Assembly: GCF_012927125.1 (NCBI RefSeq) | Contig: NZ_JABBFZ010000028.1 | Location: forward strand, 1 to 64,000 | Source: Paraburkholderia antibiotica | Lineage (GTDB): Bacteria > Pseudomonadota > Gammaproteobacteria > Burkholderiales > Burkholderiaceae | Direction: 5' to 3' | Length of the DNA: 64,000 bases | Notes under the pieces: generated by a model | What the model was told of the DNA's origin: nothing | Database searches by the model: none | The model's input: only the letters and a program-made list of their open reading frames with translations | Shown: positions 28,340 to 36,740 of the stretch, piece after piece | How positions within the stretch are numbered: position 1 is the stretch's first letter | Layout: each line of letters begins with the position of its first letter | Translations under genes and position numbers: made by a program

Positions 28340-30088
28340 TCAGTGCCGATGTTCCGACGGCGTCGCGTGCCATTCGACACCGCGCTGCGCGACCGTCGCC
28401 GCGCGGCGGCGGAACAGCGCGATCAGCGCCGCGGCCACGCACCAGGTGATCGCCATCCACACGATGTAGTCGGTCGTCACGCCGCCGTGCCGCGCGACGC
28501 CAAGCGGCGAGAACGTCAGATACAGGCTCACCAGCATCGCCATCAGCAGCACGCTCATCGTGCTGGCGAAGCGCCACGGCGTCAGGTCGCCGTGCTGGCG
28601 GAAGTGCGGCTCATACGGCACCGCGCGCGGATAGCGGATGCCGAGCAACAGCATCAACGCGACTTCGCAGACGAACAGAATGCCCATGATGTGAATGAAG
28701 TTGATCCCGTACACCTTGTCGACCTTGAACACGAAGATCAGCAGCGTGTAGGCGATCACGTGTAGCAGCAGCACGACCTTGGCCGGCAGCGCGGCGATCT
28801 TGCTGTTGAAGAAGCCCACCAGCACGACGGCGATGATCGGAATGTTGAAGAAGCCGGTGAAGCGACGCATCACCGTGTAGATGCCGTCCGGCGCGTACAT
28901 CAGCAGCGGCGCGATCAGCAGCGACACCACCGCGATCGCGACGCTCGCGGTCTTGCCGACGCGAATCAGTTTTTCGTCGGAGGCCTGCGGTTTCCACACC
29001 TTGTAGAAGTCGAACGCGACCAGCGTCGCGGTACTGTTGATCACCGCGTTGAAGTGGCTCATCACCGTGCCGAACAGCACCGCGACGAAGAAGCCCTTCG
29101 CCCACCACGGCAGCAGATCGGCGACCAGTTGCGGATACGCGAGGTCAGGCCGCGCGAGCGGATTGCTCTTGTACAGATGAAACGCGATCACGCCGGGCAG
29201 CATCATCACGATCGGCACCAGCAGTTTCAGCAGGCCCGACAGCAGCACGCCCTTCTGCCCTTCGGCGAGATTCTTCGCCGCGAACGTGCGCTGCACGATC
29301 GCCTGGTTGGTACACCAGTAGAACAGGTTCGCGAAGATCATCCCGGTAAACAGCGTGCCGAACGGCACCGAATCCTTCGGGCCGCCGATCGCCGACAGCT
29401 TCTCCGGCGCCTGCGTCGCGACCATGTGAAAGCCGCTGAAGAAGTCGCCGTGGCCGAGCGCGTAAAAACCGAGCACCGGCACCATCAGACCCGCGATCAG
29501 CAGACCGATACCGTTGATCGTGTCCGACACCGCGACCGCGCGCAGCCCGCCGAAGATCGCGTACATCGCGCCGATCGCGCCCGAGAACCACACCAGCAGC
29601 GTGATCGTCGCCGGATACGAGGTGCCGAGCAGCGCCTGCACGCCGAACACCTGGTTAAACGTGATCGCGCCGAGATACAGACCCGACGGATTCACGACCA
29701 GCATGTAGCCGACCACGAAGAACGCGCTGACCACGCGCCGCGTGGTGGCGTCGAAACGCTCTTCGAGGAATTGCGGCAACGTCGAGAAACCGCCGCGCAG
29801 ATAGCGCGGCAGGAAGAACATCGCGAGCGCGACGGTCGCGACCGCCGCCGTGCACTCCCACGCCATCGCGGACAGGTTGTGCGCGTACGCGTCACCGTTC
29901 AGGCCGACCATCTGCTCGACCGACAGATTGGTCAGCATCATCGAGCCGGCGATGAACCAGCCGGTCAGCCCGCCGCTCGCCATGAAGTAGCCGCGCGCGC
30001 CGACGTCTTTCGCGCGGCGCGTGAACAGGTAGGACACAAAGCCGACCAGCGCGGTGAAGAAGGCAAAACTCAGTATCGTAAAAATGAT
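28340..30088 (-). CDS. SSS-family sodium/solute symporter, YidK-like, with unusual start codon
   Basis: Sodium:solute symporter with about 13-14 hydrophobic segments; SNLS-type motifs (MMLTNLSVEQMVGLNG, split as TNLSVEQ) and FNIPIIAV are visible. As first gene of the main sulfoquinovose operon it is the likely importer of sulfoquinovose or its glyceride. The first in-frame conventional start is GTG at 30037, but that would delete most of transmembrane segment 1 (IFTILSFAFFTALVGF). An excellent GAGGAGA at 30091-30097 points instead to ATC at 30088 or ATT at 30085. I give the longer extent (582 residues, near E. coli YidK). Either a rare start codon or a sequence variant is implied. Confidence 0.88.
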   Translation of the reverse strand: MIFTILSFAFFTALVGFVSYLFTRRAKDVGARGYFMASGGLTGWFIAGSMMLTNLSVEQMVGLNGDAYAHNLSAMAWECTAAVATVALAMFFLPRYLRGGFSTLPQFLEERFDATTRRVVSAFFVVGYMLVVNPSGLYLGAITFNQVFGVQALLGTSYPATITLLVWFSGAIGAMYAIFGGLRAVAVSDTINGIGLLIAGLMVPVLGFYALGHGDFFSGFHMVATQAPEKLSAIGGPKDSVPFGTLFTGMIFANLFYWCTNQAIVQRTFAAKNLAEGQKGVLLSGLLKLLVPIVMMLPGVIAFHLYKSNPLARPDLAYPQLVADLLPWWAKGFFVAVLFGTVMSHFNAVINSTATLVAFDFYKVWKPQASDEKLIRVGKTASVAIAVVSLLIAPLLMYAPDGIYTVMRRFTGFFNIPIIAVVLVGFFNSKIAALPAKVVLLLHVIAYTLLIFVFKVDKVYGINFIHIMGILFVCEVALMLLLGIRYPRAVPYEPHFRQHGDLTPWRFASTMSVLLMAMLVSLYLTFSPLGVARHGGVTTDYIVWMAITWCVAAALIALFRRRAATVAQRGVEWHATPSEHRH

Positions 30089-30161
30089 CGTCTCCTCGGA
30101 TGCTCTTCTGAGGTTAATGCGGGCGCTGTCTGGTGGGCACGGTCGAATGCCGGCGTCATTT

Positions 30162-30175
30162 TCGCAGCGCTACGA
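30162..30175. promoter_or_regulatory. Operator-like palindrome before the symporter operon
   Basis: TCGCAGCGCTACGA is a near-perfect palindrome, flanked by T/A runs (ATTT before, TTTT after), 74-87 bases upstream of the predicted symporter start. The same palindrome recurs at 31218-31231 beside the divergent LacI gene, so it is a probable LacI-family binding site. Confidence 0.7.
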
Positions 30176-30217
30176 TTTTGAGGCAAAAAAATCGACTGCT
30201 TCCTGCAAATCCTTGAA

Positions 30218-31126
30218 TCAGCCGCGCCAGCGCGGCTCGACGAGGCCGGGCACCGTGGTTCGCAGCGCAAAGAGACCGCCGGCGAGCGGCTCGCGCGCGA
30301 GTTCGTCGGCGGGACGGCCCGCGCGGGCGCTCGTCACGTACAGCGTGCGCAGGTCCGGACCGCCGAACGCGCACATCGTCGGGCATGTGACAGGCAGCGG
30401 ATAAACCGCGTCGACGCGACCGTCGGGCGTGAAACGCACGACCCGGCCGCCTTCGTAGAACGCGCTCCAGTAGTAGCCTTCGGCGTCGACCGCCGCGCCG
30501 TCCGGGCGGCCGCGATCCTGCGGCGTGGGCTCGACGGTGATCCAGTTTTCGCGCGGACCGCACGCGCCGGTCGCGGCGTCGTAGGCCGAGCGGTAGACGG
30601 TGAAGCGCGGCGTGTCCGAGTGATACAACCAGCGGCCATCGGGACTGAACGCCAGACCGTTCGACGTCATCAGCCCGGCGCTGAGCGCATCGAGCGTCGC
30701 GCTGGCTTTGGTCATGTTCAGGCGATAGAGATGGGCGTGGCCGCCCGCCTTCGGTTCGTCGATCGTGCCGGCGAAGAAACGGCCGGCGGCGTCGCAGCGG
30801 CCGTCGTTGAAGCGGCTCGTTTGCGGATTTTCGGGGTTGGCGGCGAGCATCTTCAGCGGCTTCGCATCGCTATCAAGCGTCCAGACACCCGAGCGCAGAC
30901 CGGCGATAAAGCCGCCGCCCTCGCGCAACGAAAAGCAGCCGATCGATTCGGGCAACGCGAACGTCGCCGTCGCGCCGCTCGCCGGATCGAAACAATGCAG
31001 CGCCGGCGCGAGAATGTCGACCCAGTACAGCACGCGCTCACGCTCGTCCCATCGCGGACATTCGCCCAGCTGGGCGCGCGCGTCCAGCACGCAGCGAAAC
31101 TCGGTGGACTGGGATTCAGCGGTCAT
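30218..31126 (-). CDS. SMP-30/gluconolactonase-family lactonase, sulfogluconolactonase candidate
   Basis: Six-bladed beta-propeller lactonase of the SMP-30/LRE group (302 residues from ATG at 31126). Family marks are LGECPRWDERERVLYWVDI near 20-38 with the metal-binding Glu, RFNDGRCD near 100 with the Asn/Asp pair, and TSNGLAFSPDGRWLYHSDT near 150-168. It would open the sulfogluconolactone made by the SDR dehydrogenase. The frame runs to 31201, but the shorter start matches the family; neither start has an ideal ribosome site. It is transcribed apart from the symporter operon (180-base gap with its own operator) and divergently from lacI. Confidence 0.88.
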   Translation of the reverse strand: MTAESQSTEFRCVLDARAQLGECPRWDERERVLYWVDILAPALHCFDPASGATATFALPESIGCFSLREGGGFIAGLRSGVWTLDSDAKPLKMLAANPENPQTSRFNDGRCDAAGRFFAGTIDEPKAGGHAHLYRLNMTKASATLDALSAGLMTSNGLAFSPDGRWLYHSDTPRFTVYRSAYDAATGACGPRENWITVEPTPQDRGRPDGAAVDAEGYYWSAFYEGGRVVRFTPDGRVDAVYPLPVTCPTMCAFGGPDLRTLYVTSARAGRPADELAREPLAGGLFALRTTVPGLVEPRWRG

Positions 31127-31217
31127 GGTCGGGTGGGACGAAAAGGTCTCGCAAACGGTGCGATAGGGAAACGATAGAGCGGCGACGAGCGCCGCGATCA
31201 TCCTCTTCTGGCGAAAA

Positions 31218-31301
31218 TCGCAGCGCTGCGAAATAATAGCGCTACGATTCTGGACAGGGCCATCAGGGTTATCCCCGATCGGATAATTCGTTGCGCTACG
31301 G
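31218..31301. promoter_or_regulatory. Cluster of three operator-like palindromes in the lacI/lactonase divergent region
   Basis: A perfect 14-base palindrome TCGCAGCGCTGCGA lies at 31218-31231. Related half-degenerate copies are TAATAGCGCTACGA at 31234-31247 and TCGTTGCGCTACGG at 31288-31301. The first two centres are 16 bases apart. The CG-centred even palindrome is typical of LacI-family operators. Confidence 0.72.
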
Positions 31302-31358
31302 GTTTAGAATGACAAATCGCGCCGCGTGGCATTGGCGGCCCCCTCCGAAATGTGCCGA

Positions 31359-32465
31359 ATGTCCCAGACCAGCAAAGCTCCCACCCGCATTCGACGCGGC
31401 ACCAACCGCGTCACCATGGACGACGTCGCGGCACGCGCACGTGTTTCCGCCAGCTCCGTTTCGCTGTTCCTGCGCAATCCGGATGCAGTGTCGCCGCGCA
31501 TCGCGCCGCGCATCAAGCAGGCCATCGAAGTGCTCGGCTATGTGCCGAACCTGCTCGCGGGCAGCCTCGCCGCGGCGCGTACCCGCGCGATCGGCGTGGT
31601 CGTGCCGTCGCTGAGCAACGCGTTCTTTTCGGCGACCGTCGCAGCGATGCAAAAGGAGTTCGACCGCCACGGCTATCAGCTGCTGCTCGGCGCGAGCGAC
31701 TACGACACCGCGCGCGAAACGGGCCTCGTGCGCACTTTCCTGTCGTGGTCGCCCACTGCGCTCGTCGTGACCGGCTGTCGCCATGACGACGCGACGCGCA
31801 CGCTACTGCGCCAGGCGCGCGCGCCGGTCGCCGAGATGTGGGAGCTCGGCGGCGAGCCGTTCGATCTGCAGGTGGGCTTCTCGCATCGCGCGGTCGGCGA
31901 GACGCTGGCCGAGCATTTGTATGAACTGGGCGCGCGCCGGATTGCCTTCGCCGGGGCACGCATGACCAGCGACTTGCGCGCGCGGCAGCGCTGCGACGGC
32001 CTGCGCGACTGGCTGGCGAAGAAAGGCGTCGAGGTATTCGTCGTCGATCTGCAAAGCGGCGCATCGCCGACGAGCGGCGGCGACGCGCTCGGCGCCGCGC
32101 TCGCAGGCATGCCCGACCTGCAGGCAATCGCCTGTTCGAACGATGTGATGGCCTTAGGCGTGCTGTTCGAGGCGCAGCGGCGCGGCATCGGCGTGCCGGA
32201 TCAACTGGCGGTGACCGGCTTCGGCGCGCTGCCGTTCAGCGAAGTCTGCGTGCCGCCGCTGACGACGATCCAGCCGCACGCGGCGACGATCGGCTTACGG
32301 ATTGCGCAGGAGTTGCTGCAACGGCTGGAAACGCAAGGCGATACCGACAGCACCGCGAGCGCGGACGGCGCGCCGGAACCGCAGGTGGTCGACGTGGGGT
32401 TTCAGCTGGTCGTCAGACAGAGCAGTCTGACGACGCGGGCGGTCGCGGCGAGCGAGGTGTCCTGA
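31359..32465 (+). CDS. LacI-family transcriptional regulator of the sulfoquinovose locus
   Basis: LacI/GalR regulator of 368 residues. An amino-terminal helix-turn-helix (VTMDDVAARARVSASSVSLFL, about residues 18-38) is followed by the hinge and a periplasmic-binding-protein-like sugar domain (IGVVVPSLSNAFF near 68; AIACSNDVMALGVL near 263; LAVTGFG near 290). It is most like the GntR-type branch. Divergent from the lactonase gene, with three palindromes in between and a fourth before the symporter operon, it is the likely repressor. The effector is probably a pathway intermediate (inferred). ATG at 31359 is preferred; upstream ATGs at 31326 and 31350 exist. Confidence 0.9.
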   Translation: MSQTSKAPTRIRRGTNRVTMDDVAARARVSASSVSLFLRNPDAVSPRIAPRIKQAIEVLGYVPNLLAGSLAAARTRAIGVVVPSLSNAFFSATVAAMQKEFDRHGYQLLLGASDYDTARETGLVRTFLSWSPTALVVTGCRHDDATRTLLRQARAPVAEMWELGGEPFDLQVGFSHRAVGETLAEHLYELGARRIAFAGARMTSDLRARQRCDGLRDWLAKKGVEVFVVDLQSGASPTSGGDALGAALAGMPDLQAIACSNDVMALGVLFEAQRRGIGVPDQLAVTGFGALPFSEVCVPPLTTIQPHAATIGLRIAQELLQRLETQGDTDSTASADGAPEPQVVDVGFQLVVRQSSLTTRAVAASEVS

Positions 32466-32475
32466 CGCGTGTGCG

Positions 32476-32733
32476 TCAGGAGCCGAAATCCGCTGCGGTT
32501 TGCGGTGACGTCTGCACGGTCGGACGCATCTGCCGCGCGAATTGGCGCCGGCATGCGGCGCGGTTCTGAGGCGTGCCCGTCGCGAAACTGACGGAATCGC
32601 ACTGCGCCGACAGCACGGGCGGCGCGGCACTCGCGGCCGAAGACGATGCATCGGGTGCAGCAGCCAGGACCGGCTGAGCCACGGCCATGCCCAACCACGC
32701 CGCAACGAGGAACCACTGTCTGGAAGGCTTCAT
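32476..32733 (-). CDS. Small secreted protein with two cysteines, unknown function
   Basis: An 85-residue hypothetical protein. Residues 1-25 form a credible signal peptide (MKPSRQWFLVAAWLGMAVAQ, cleavage after VLAAA). The mature part is Ala/Ser-rich and has two Cys, CDS near 45 and ACRRQF near 61, that could form a disulfide. There is no recognised domain and no clear ribosome binding site. It lies just past lacI on the other strand and is not obviously part of an operon. Confidence 0.5.
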   Translation of the reverse strand: MKPSRQWFLVAAWLGMAVAQPVLAAAPDASSSAASAAPPVLSAQCDSVSFATGTPQNRAACRRQFARQMRPTVQTSPQTAADFGS

Positions 32734-32931
32734 GATGAGGGCGAGCGCGCAACCTCCCGGCGCGAAAACCTGTTCCGCCGGCCGAGCGTCTTCAGCGCTG
32801 AGGAACGTGAAGTGAAGCTTTGAGTTTAGGCGAGAGTAGACCGCCCTTCTACCGCGTTCGCCACAACTTACTCTTCCAGCACGCGCTAATTATCAGCACT
32901 GCGACGCCATCCGTGGCACGGTGGCACCACG

Positions 32932-33843
32932 TCATGGCTGCGCCACACCGTCCCCCTCCACTGCCGTCATCAACCGGTCGACGAGCGCCCGCGCGAATGG
33001 CGGCAGATCCTTCAGACTGCGCACGCAGATCTTCAGCTTGCGCTCGGCCCACGGATCGTTGAGGCTAACGAGCGCGATCTGCATCGTCCTGCGATGCCGC
33101 AGCGCGACCGATTCCGGCACGATGCCGATACCGACGCCCGCCTCGATCATCCGGCACGCGGCCTCGAAGTTGCCGACCTGGATGCGCAGCTTGAGGCGCG
33201 CGCCGAGCGCATCGGCGGCACTGATGATGAACGCGTGAATCGCGCTCGACGTCGGCAGACTCACGAAGTTCGCGTCGAGCAACTGCGAGAAATCCACCGA
33301 CGGCAGCTGGGCGAACGGATGATCGAGCGACGTGACCAGCACGAGCCGATCGTCGCGATACGGCAGCATTTCCAGATGCTCCGCATGCACGTTGCCCGCG
33401 ACGATGCCGATATCGGTCGCGCTGTCGGCGACCCCCTTGACGATCTCGCCGCTCAGCACCTCGCGCAGATCGATGTTCACGTCCGGATGATCGCGCAGGA
33501 AACGGCTCAGCACGGCCGGCATGAACTCGCTGATCGCGGTCGTGTTGGCCCAGATGCGCACATGCCCCTTGATGCCCTCGCCGTACTCCTGCATGTCGCC
33601 CGCCAGATGTTCGACGCGTTCGAGCACGAGCCGCGCGTGATGCACGAACGCCTCGCCGGCCGGCGTCGGCGTCACACCCTGACTGGTGCGGTAGAGCAGC
33701 TTGAAACCAAGCTGCTCCTCCAGGTTCTTCACGCGATTGCTGGCGGCCGGCGCGGACAGGTGCGAACGCTCGGCGGCACGCGCGAGATTACGCGTGTCGG
33801 CGATGTGAAGGAGCAGACGAAGATCGACGAAATCGAAGTGCAT
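32932..33843 (-). CDS. LysR-family transcriptional regulator
   Basis: LysR-type regulator of 303 residues. An amino-terminal winged helix-turn-helix (DLRLLLHIADTRNLARAAER, then SNRVKNLEEQLGFKLLYR) precedes a periplasmic-binding-like effector domain (GIVAGNVHAEHLEMLPYRDD; FEAACRMIEAGVGIGIVP). ATG at 33843 (MHFDFVDL) is used because the paralogue at 57676-58578 starts the same way. No divergent enzyme gene is adjacent, so its target is unclear; the nearest divergent gene is ppk2, 420 bases away. It is clearly paralogous to the second LysR of this window. Confidence 0.9.
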   Translation of the reverse strand: MHFDFVDLRLLLHIADTRNLARAAERSHLSAPAASNRVKNLEEQLGFKLLYRTSQGVTPTPAGEAFVHHARLVLERVEHLAGDMQEYGEGIKGHVRIWANTTAISEFMPAVLSRFLRDHPDVNIDLREVLSGEIVKGVADSATDIGIVAGNVHAEHLEMLPYRDDRLVLVTSLDHPFAQLPSVDFSQLLDANFVSLPTSSAIHAFIISAADALGARLKLRIQVGNFEAACRMIEAGVGIGIVPESVALRHRRTMQIALVSLNDPWAERKLKICVRSLKDLPPFARALVDRLMTAVEGDGVAQP

Positions 33844-34266
33844 GATGAAAGCTGCTCGCGAAACATGGGCGGGACAAACTTTCATCTTAACCGGGCGCGG
33901 GGCGATCGGGCCGGGAAGCCGGCTTGGGCGTTACCCGGATTGTGGGTTCGACGATGCGATGAACGCGATGGACGCGATGGACGCGATGGACTGGCTCGCG
34001 TCTGCTGCGGCGTACTGTCATTTCGAATACGGGTGCCTATACTTCGACCGAAGCACAGTAGGTGTGGGGATAGGTCGGCCTCTTGTCCCGCGGTTTGCCG
34101 AGCTTGTCGTCGCGAACCTCGGACAGGCCATCGCTGCGATAAGCGATCCCCCTGATCGAACAGGATCGGCAAGTTGCGCATTTCCGCATTTCGCCAGAGC
34201 GATCGCAAAGATCGCAGAAGAGTTTCGTGAGTGTTCCTTTCGTCAATTCATGGGATGGTGAAAATC
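33844..34266. other. Intergenic region between lysR and ppk2 with 9-bp tandem repeat
   Basis: No gene is supported. A plus-strand open frame over this stretch has no domain and would encode the repetitive MDAMDAMD translated from the tandem repeat. The promoters of lysR and ppk2 should lie here. Confidence 0.5.
33956..33991. repeat. Four tandem copies of a 9-bp unit
   Basis: GCGATGAAC is followed by three exact copies of GCGATGGAC, end to end. This is a potential variable-number repeat in the lysR-ppk2 intergenic region. Confidence 0.85.
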
Positions 34267-35100
34267 ATGGGGCACAAGAAAGAGAGGAAGTCCGATCATC
34301 ACGAGAGTTCGAAATCAGAAGCGAAGCCGAAGCTTGGGCGGAAGGAGTATGAAGAGCAGATGGCCAGGCTGCACGTCGAATTGGTGAAACTGCAGTTCTG
34401 GGCGAAGCGGACCGGCGCGAGGATTATCGTGATCTTCGAAGGTCGAGACGCAGCCGGAAAAGGCGGCGTGATAAAGCGAATCACCGAGCGGGTCAGTCCG
34501 CGCGCATTCCGGATCGTCGCGTTGCCGGCGCCATCCGAGCGGGAGCGCACTCAGATCTATTTTCAGCGCTACTTCATGCACCTACCCGCGGCGGGCGAGA
34601 TCGTGATTTTCGACCGAAGCTGGTACAACCGCGCGGGAGTCGAACGAGTCATGGGGTTCTGCACGGACGAGCAGTATCACCGCTTCCTGAAGCTCTGCCC
34701 TGCATGGGAAAACGACATCATCGAGTCGGGCGTGACGCTGATCAAGTACTGGTTTGAAGTCAGCATGGAGGAACAGACCCGCCGATTCTCCGAGCGCATG
34801 ACCGATGGCCGCAAGATCTGGAAGCTGAGCCCGATGGACCTGGAATCGCACCGGCGCTGGTACGACTATTCGCGTGCTCGCGATGCCATGTTTGCCGCGA
34901 CCGATACGAAGACGTCGCCATGGTACGTGGTCGCGGGCGATGACAAACGACGCGCCCGCCTGAACTGCATCTCCCATTTTCTGAACCTGATTCCTTACGA
35001 CGAGATCTCGCTACCCGAGGTCGAGCTTCCGCCCAGGCAAAAGGCAGAGGGTTATAAGGAACCTGACCATCCGTTCAGATGGGTGCCTGATAAGTATTGA
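34267..35100 (+). CDS. ppk2: Polyphosphate kinase 2 (PPK2 family)
   Basis: PPK2-type polyphosphate:nucleotide phosphotransferase (277 residues), which makes nucleotide phosphates using polyphosphate or the reverse. Walker A is FEGRDAAGKGG near residues 57-67, Walker B the DRSWYNRAG segment near 117, and the lid module includes ERMTDGRKIWKLSPMDLES near 177. The single compact domain is a class I-like PPK2. ATG at 34267 (MGHKKERK) is chosen; an ATG four codons earlier also fits. It stands alone, convergent with the MFS gene. Confidence 0.94.
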   Translation: MGHKKERKSDHHESSKSEAKPKLGRKEYEEQMARLHVELVKLQFWAKRTGARIIVIFEGRDAAGKGGVIKRITERVSPRAFRIVALPAPSERERTQIYFQRYFMHLPAAGEIVIFDRSWYNRAGVERVMGFCTDEQYHRFLKLCPAWENDIIESGVTLIKYWFEVSMEEQTRRFSERMTDGRKIWKLSPMDLESHRRWYDYSRARDAMFAATDTKTSPWYVVAGDDKRRARLNCISHFLNLIPYDEISLPEVELPPRQKAEGYKEPDHPFRWVPDKY

Positions 35101-35190
35101 GGCGTGGTTTGGTTTTTATCCGGTGCGGTGGGCAGGTGCCTGTGTTGAGACTTAGCCGCTAATCGTAGGCATCCGCGAGATGGAGGAAAC

Positions 35191-35220
35191 GGTCGAGCGT
35201 AGATGAAGCTGCGCTCGACC
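35191..35220. terminator. Hairpin between convergent ppk2 and MFS genes
   Basis: GGTCGAGCG (35191-35199) pairs with CGCTCGACC (35212-35220) around a 12-base loop. It could serve as a bidirectional stop; no T tract is present on either strand. Confidence 0.4.
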
Positions 35221-35360
35221 GCTTTCCATATCCTCAACGCAGCCTACCTGTAATCCGCGCGTTGAGTCTGCTGATGCATCGGCTCGCACGGTGCGAAATC
35301 TTGGCCATCCTTCAGCGCAATGCATCGAACACCTGGTCTCGATCGCTGTTCTAACGCACG

Positions 35361-36740
35361 TTAAGCCGACTTTTGCAACATCTCCGCTTGCGGCATCGCG
35401 TCGGTATCGGGGGAAATCTCTTCGAGCGTTTGCTGACTCGTTTCGATCCGCAGCGCGAGAATCGCGACGCTCAGCAACAACAGCACGCTGCCGACCATCA
35501 CCAACACACCCGTCACGCCGAATTGCGTATAGAGCAGCAATGCGACATACGGCGTCGACATCGAGGCCGCGCGTCCGCAGGTGCCGGCGACACCCGTGCC
35601 GCGCAACCGATACGCAGTCGGGAACAGCTCGGGGATATAGCCGAACAGACCGAGCGTGCAGACCGTATAAATCGTCGTGACGAGCGCGAAGCCGACTACC
35701 GCGATCGTGACCGGATCGCGCATCTGCACGTAGATGAAGCCGAGCAGGATCGTCGCGAGCGAGAACAATACGATGCCGTTGCGTCGACCGATGCGGTCCG
35801 TGACGAGATAGCCGACCACCGCGCCGGCCGGCGCGCCGAACGACATCAACAGCACGAAGCCGAGCGACTGCACGATCGTCAGCCCTTCCTTGACGAAGAA
35901 CGTCGGCAGCCACGCGACGAAGCCATACAACGACATGTTGATCGCCATGCAGGTCAGCGCCGCGACCAGCGTGCGACCGATCATGCCGCGCGCGAACAGC
36001 GCCGAGAACGGAGCGGCCGGCACCTCGTGACTGACCACGCGCGCGACCGGCGGCAACTTGCCGACGCGCGCCTCGACTTGTCGCTCGATCGCGGCGACGG
36101 TCGCCTCGGCCTCTTCGAGCCGGCCGACGGTTTCGAGCCAGCGCGGCGACTCCGGCATCCGATGCCGCAGGAACCACACGACAAGCGCGCCGACGCCCGC
36201 GATCGCGAACATGTAGCGCCAGCCGAGATGCGGGATCACCCAATAGCCGATCGCCGTCGCGCCGAGCAGCCCCGAGTTGATGATGAGCGCGAGCAGCGCG
36301 GTCCATCGACCGCGCGTGGCAGGAGGCACGAACTCGCACAGCGTGCCGGCCGCGACGACGAGCTCGGCGCCGAGACCGACGCCCATGATGAAGCGCAGCA
36401 GGATCAGCCAGTAGATGTTCGGCGCGAAGGTCGCGACGATCGACGCGATGCCGAAGATCGCGAGATTCGCCTGATAGGAATAGCGACGGCCGAATTTGTC
36501 GCCGAGGTAACCCGATAGCCCGGCGCCAATCATCATGCCCATGAAGGTGGCGGAGATGAAGAACGAGCCGAGGCGTAGATCGGTGAAACCGGATTTGACC
36601 ATCGCGGCGAGGACGCCGCTGGCGAGGTAGATATCGAAGGCGTCGAGGAACGCGCCCGCGCCGATCAGGCCGAGGATGTTCCAGTGGAAACGGCTGATGG
36701 GAAGGCGGTCCAGACGGGCGCCGGAGTTGACGGTGGGCAC
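35361..36740 (-). CDS. MFS transporter, sugar/aromatic-acid porter type
   Basis: Major facilitator of 459 residues with 12 predicted membrane segments. It shows the sugar-porter-type motifs GYLGDKFGRR near 76-85 between segments 2 and 3, PESPRWL near 194, the central cytoplasmic loop, and GYLVTDRIGRRNG near 308. The substrate is unknown; sugars, sugar acids or aromatic acids are all compatible. The start is GTG at 36740 with AGGAG eight bases upstream. It is monocistronic and preceded by an unusual G/T-skewed leader region. Confidence 0.88.
   Translation of the reverse strand: MPTVNSGARLDRLPISRFHWNILGLIGAGAFLDAFDIYLASGVLAAMVKSGFTDLRLGSFFISATFMGMMIGAGLSGYLGDKFGRRYSYQANLAIFGIASIVATFAPNIYWLILLRFIMGVGLGAELVVAAGTLCEFVPPATRGRWTALLALIINSGLLGATAIGYWVIPHLGWRYMFAIAGVGALVVWFLRHRMPESPRWLETVGRLEEAEATVAAIERQVEARVGKLPPVARVVSHEVPAAPFSALFARGMIGRTLVAALTCMAINMSLYGFVAWLPTFFVKEGLTIVQSLGFVLLMSFGAPAGAVVGYLVTDRIGRRNGIVLFSLATILLGFIYVQMRDPVTIAVVGFALVTTIYTVCTLGLFGYIPELFPTAYRLRGTGVAGTCGRAASMSTPYVALLLYTQFGVTGVLVMVGSVLLLLSVAILALRIETSQQTLEEISPDTDAMPQAEMLQKSA

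Noticed and set aside
33842-34261. 139-residue frame containing MDAMDAMD
   Set aside because: The repeated peptide is just the translated 9-bp tandem repeat; the rest has no domain and overlaps promoter space.
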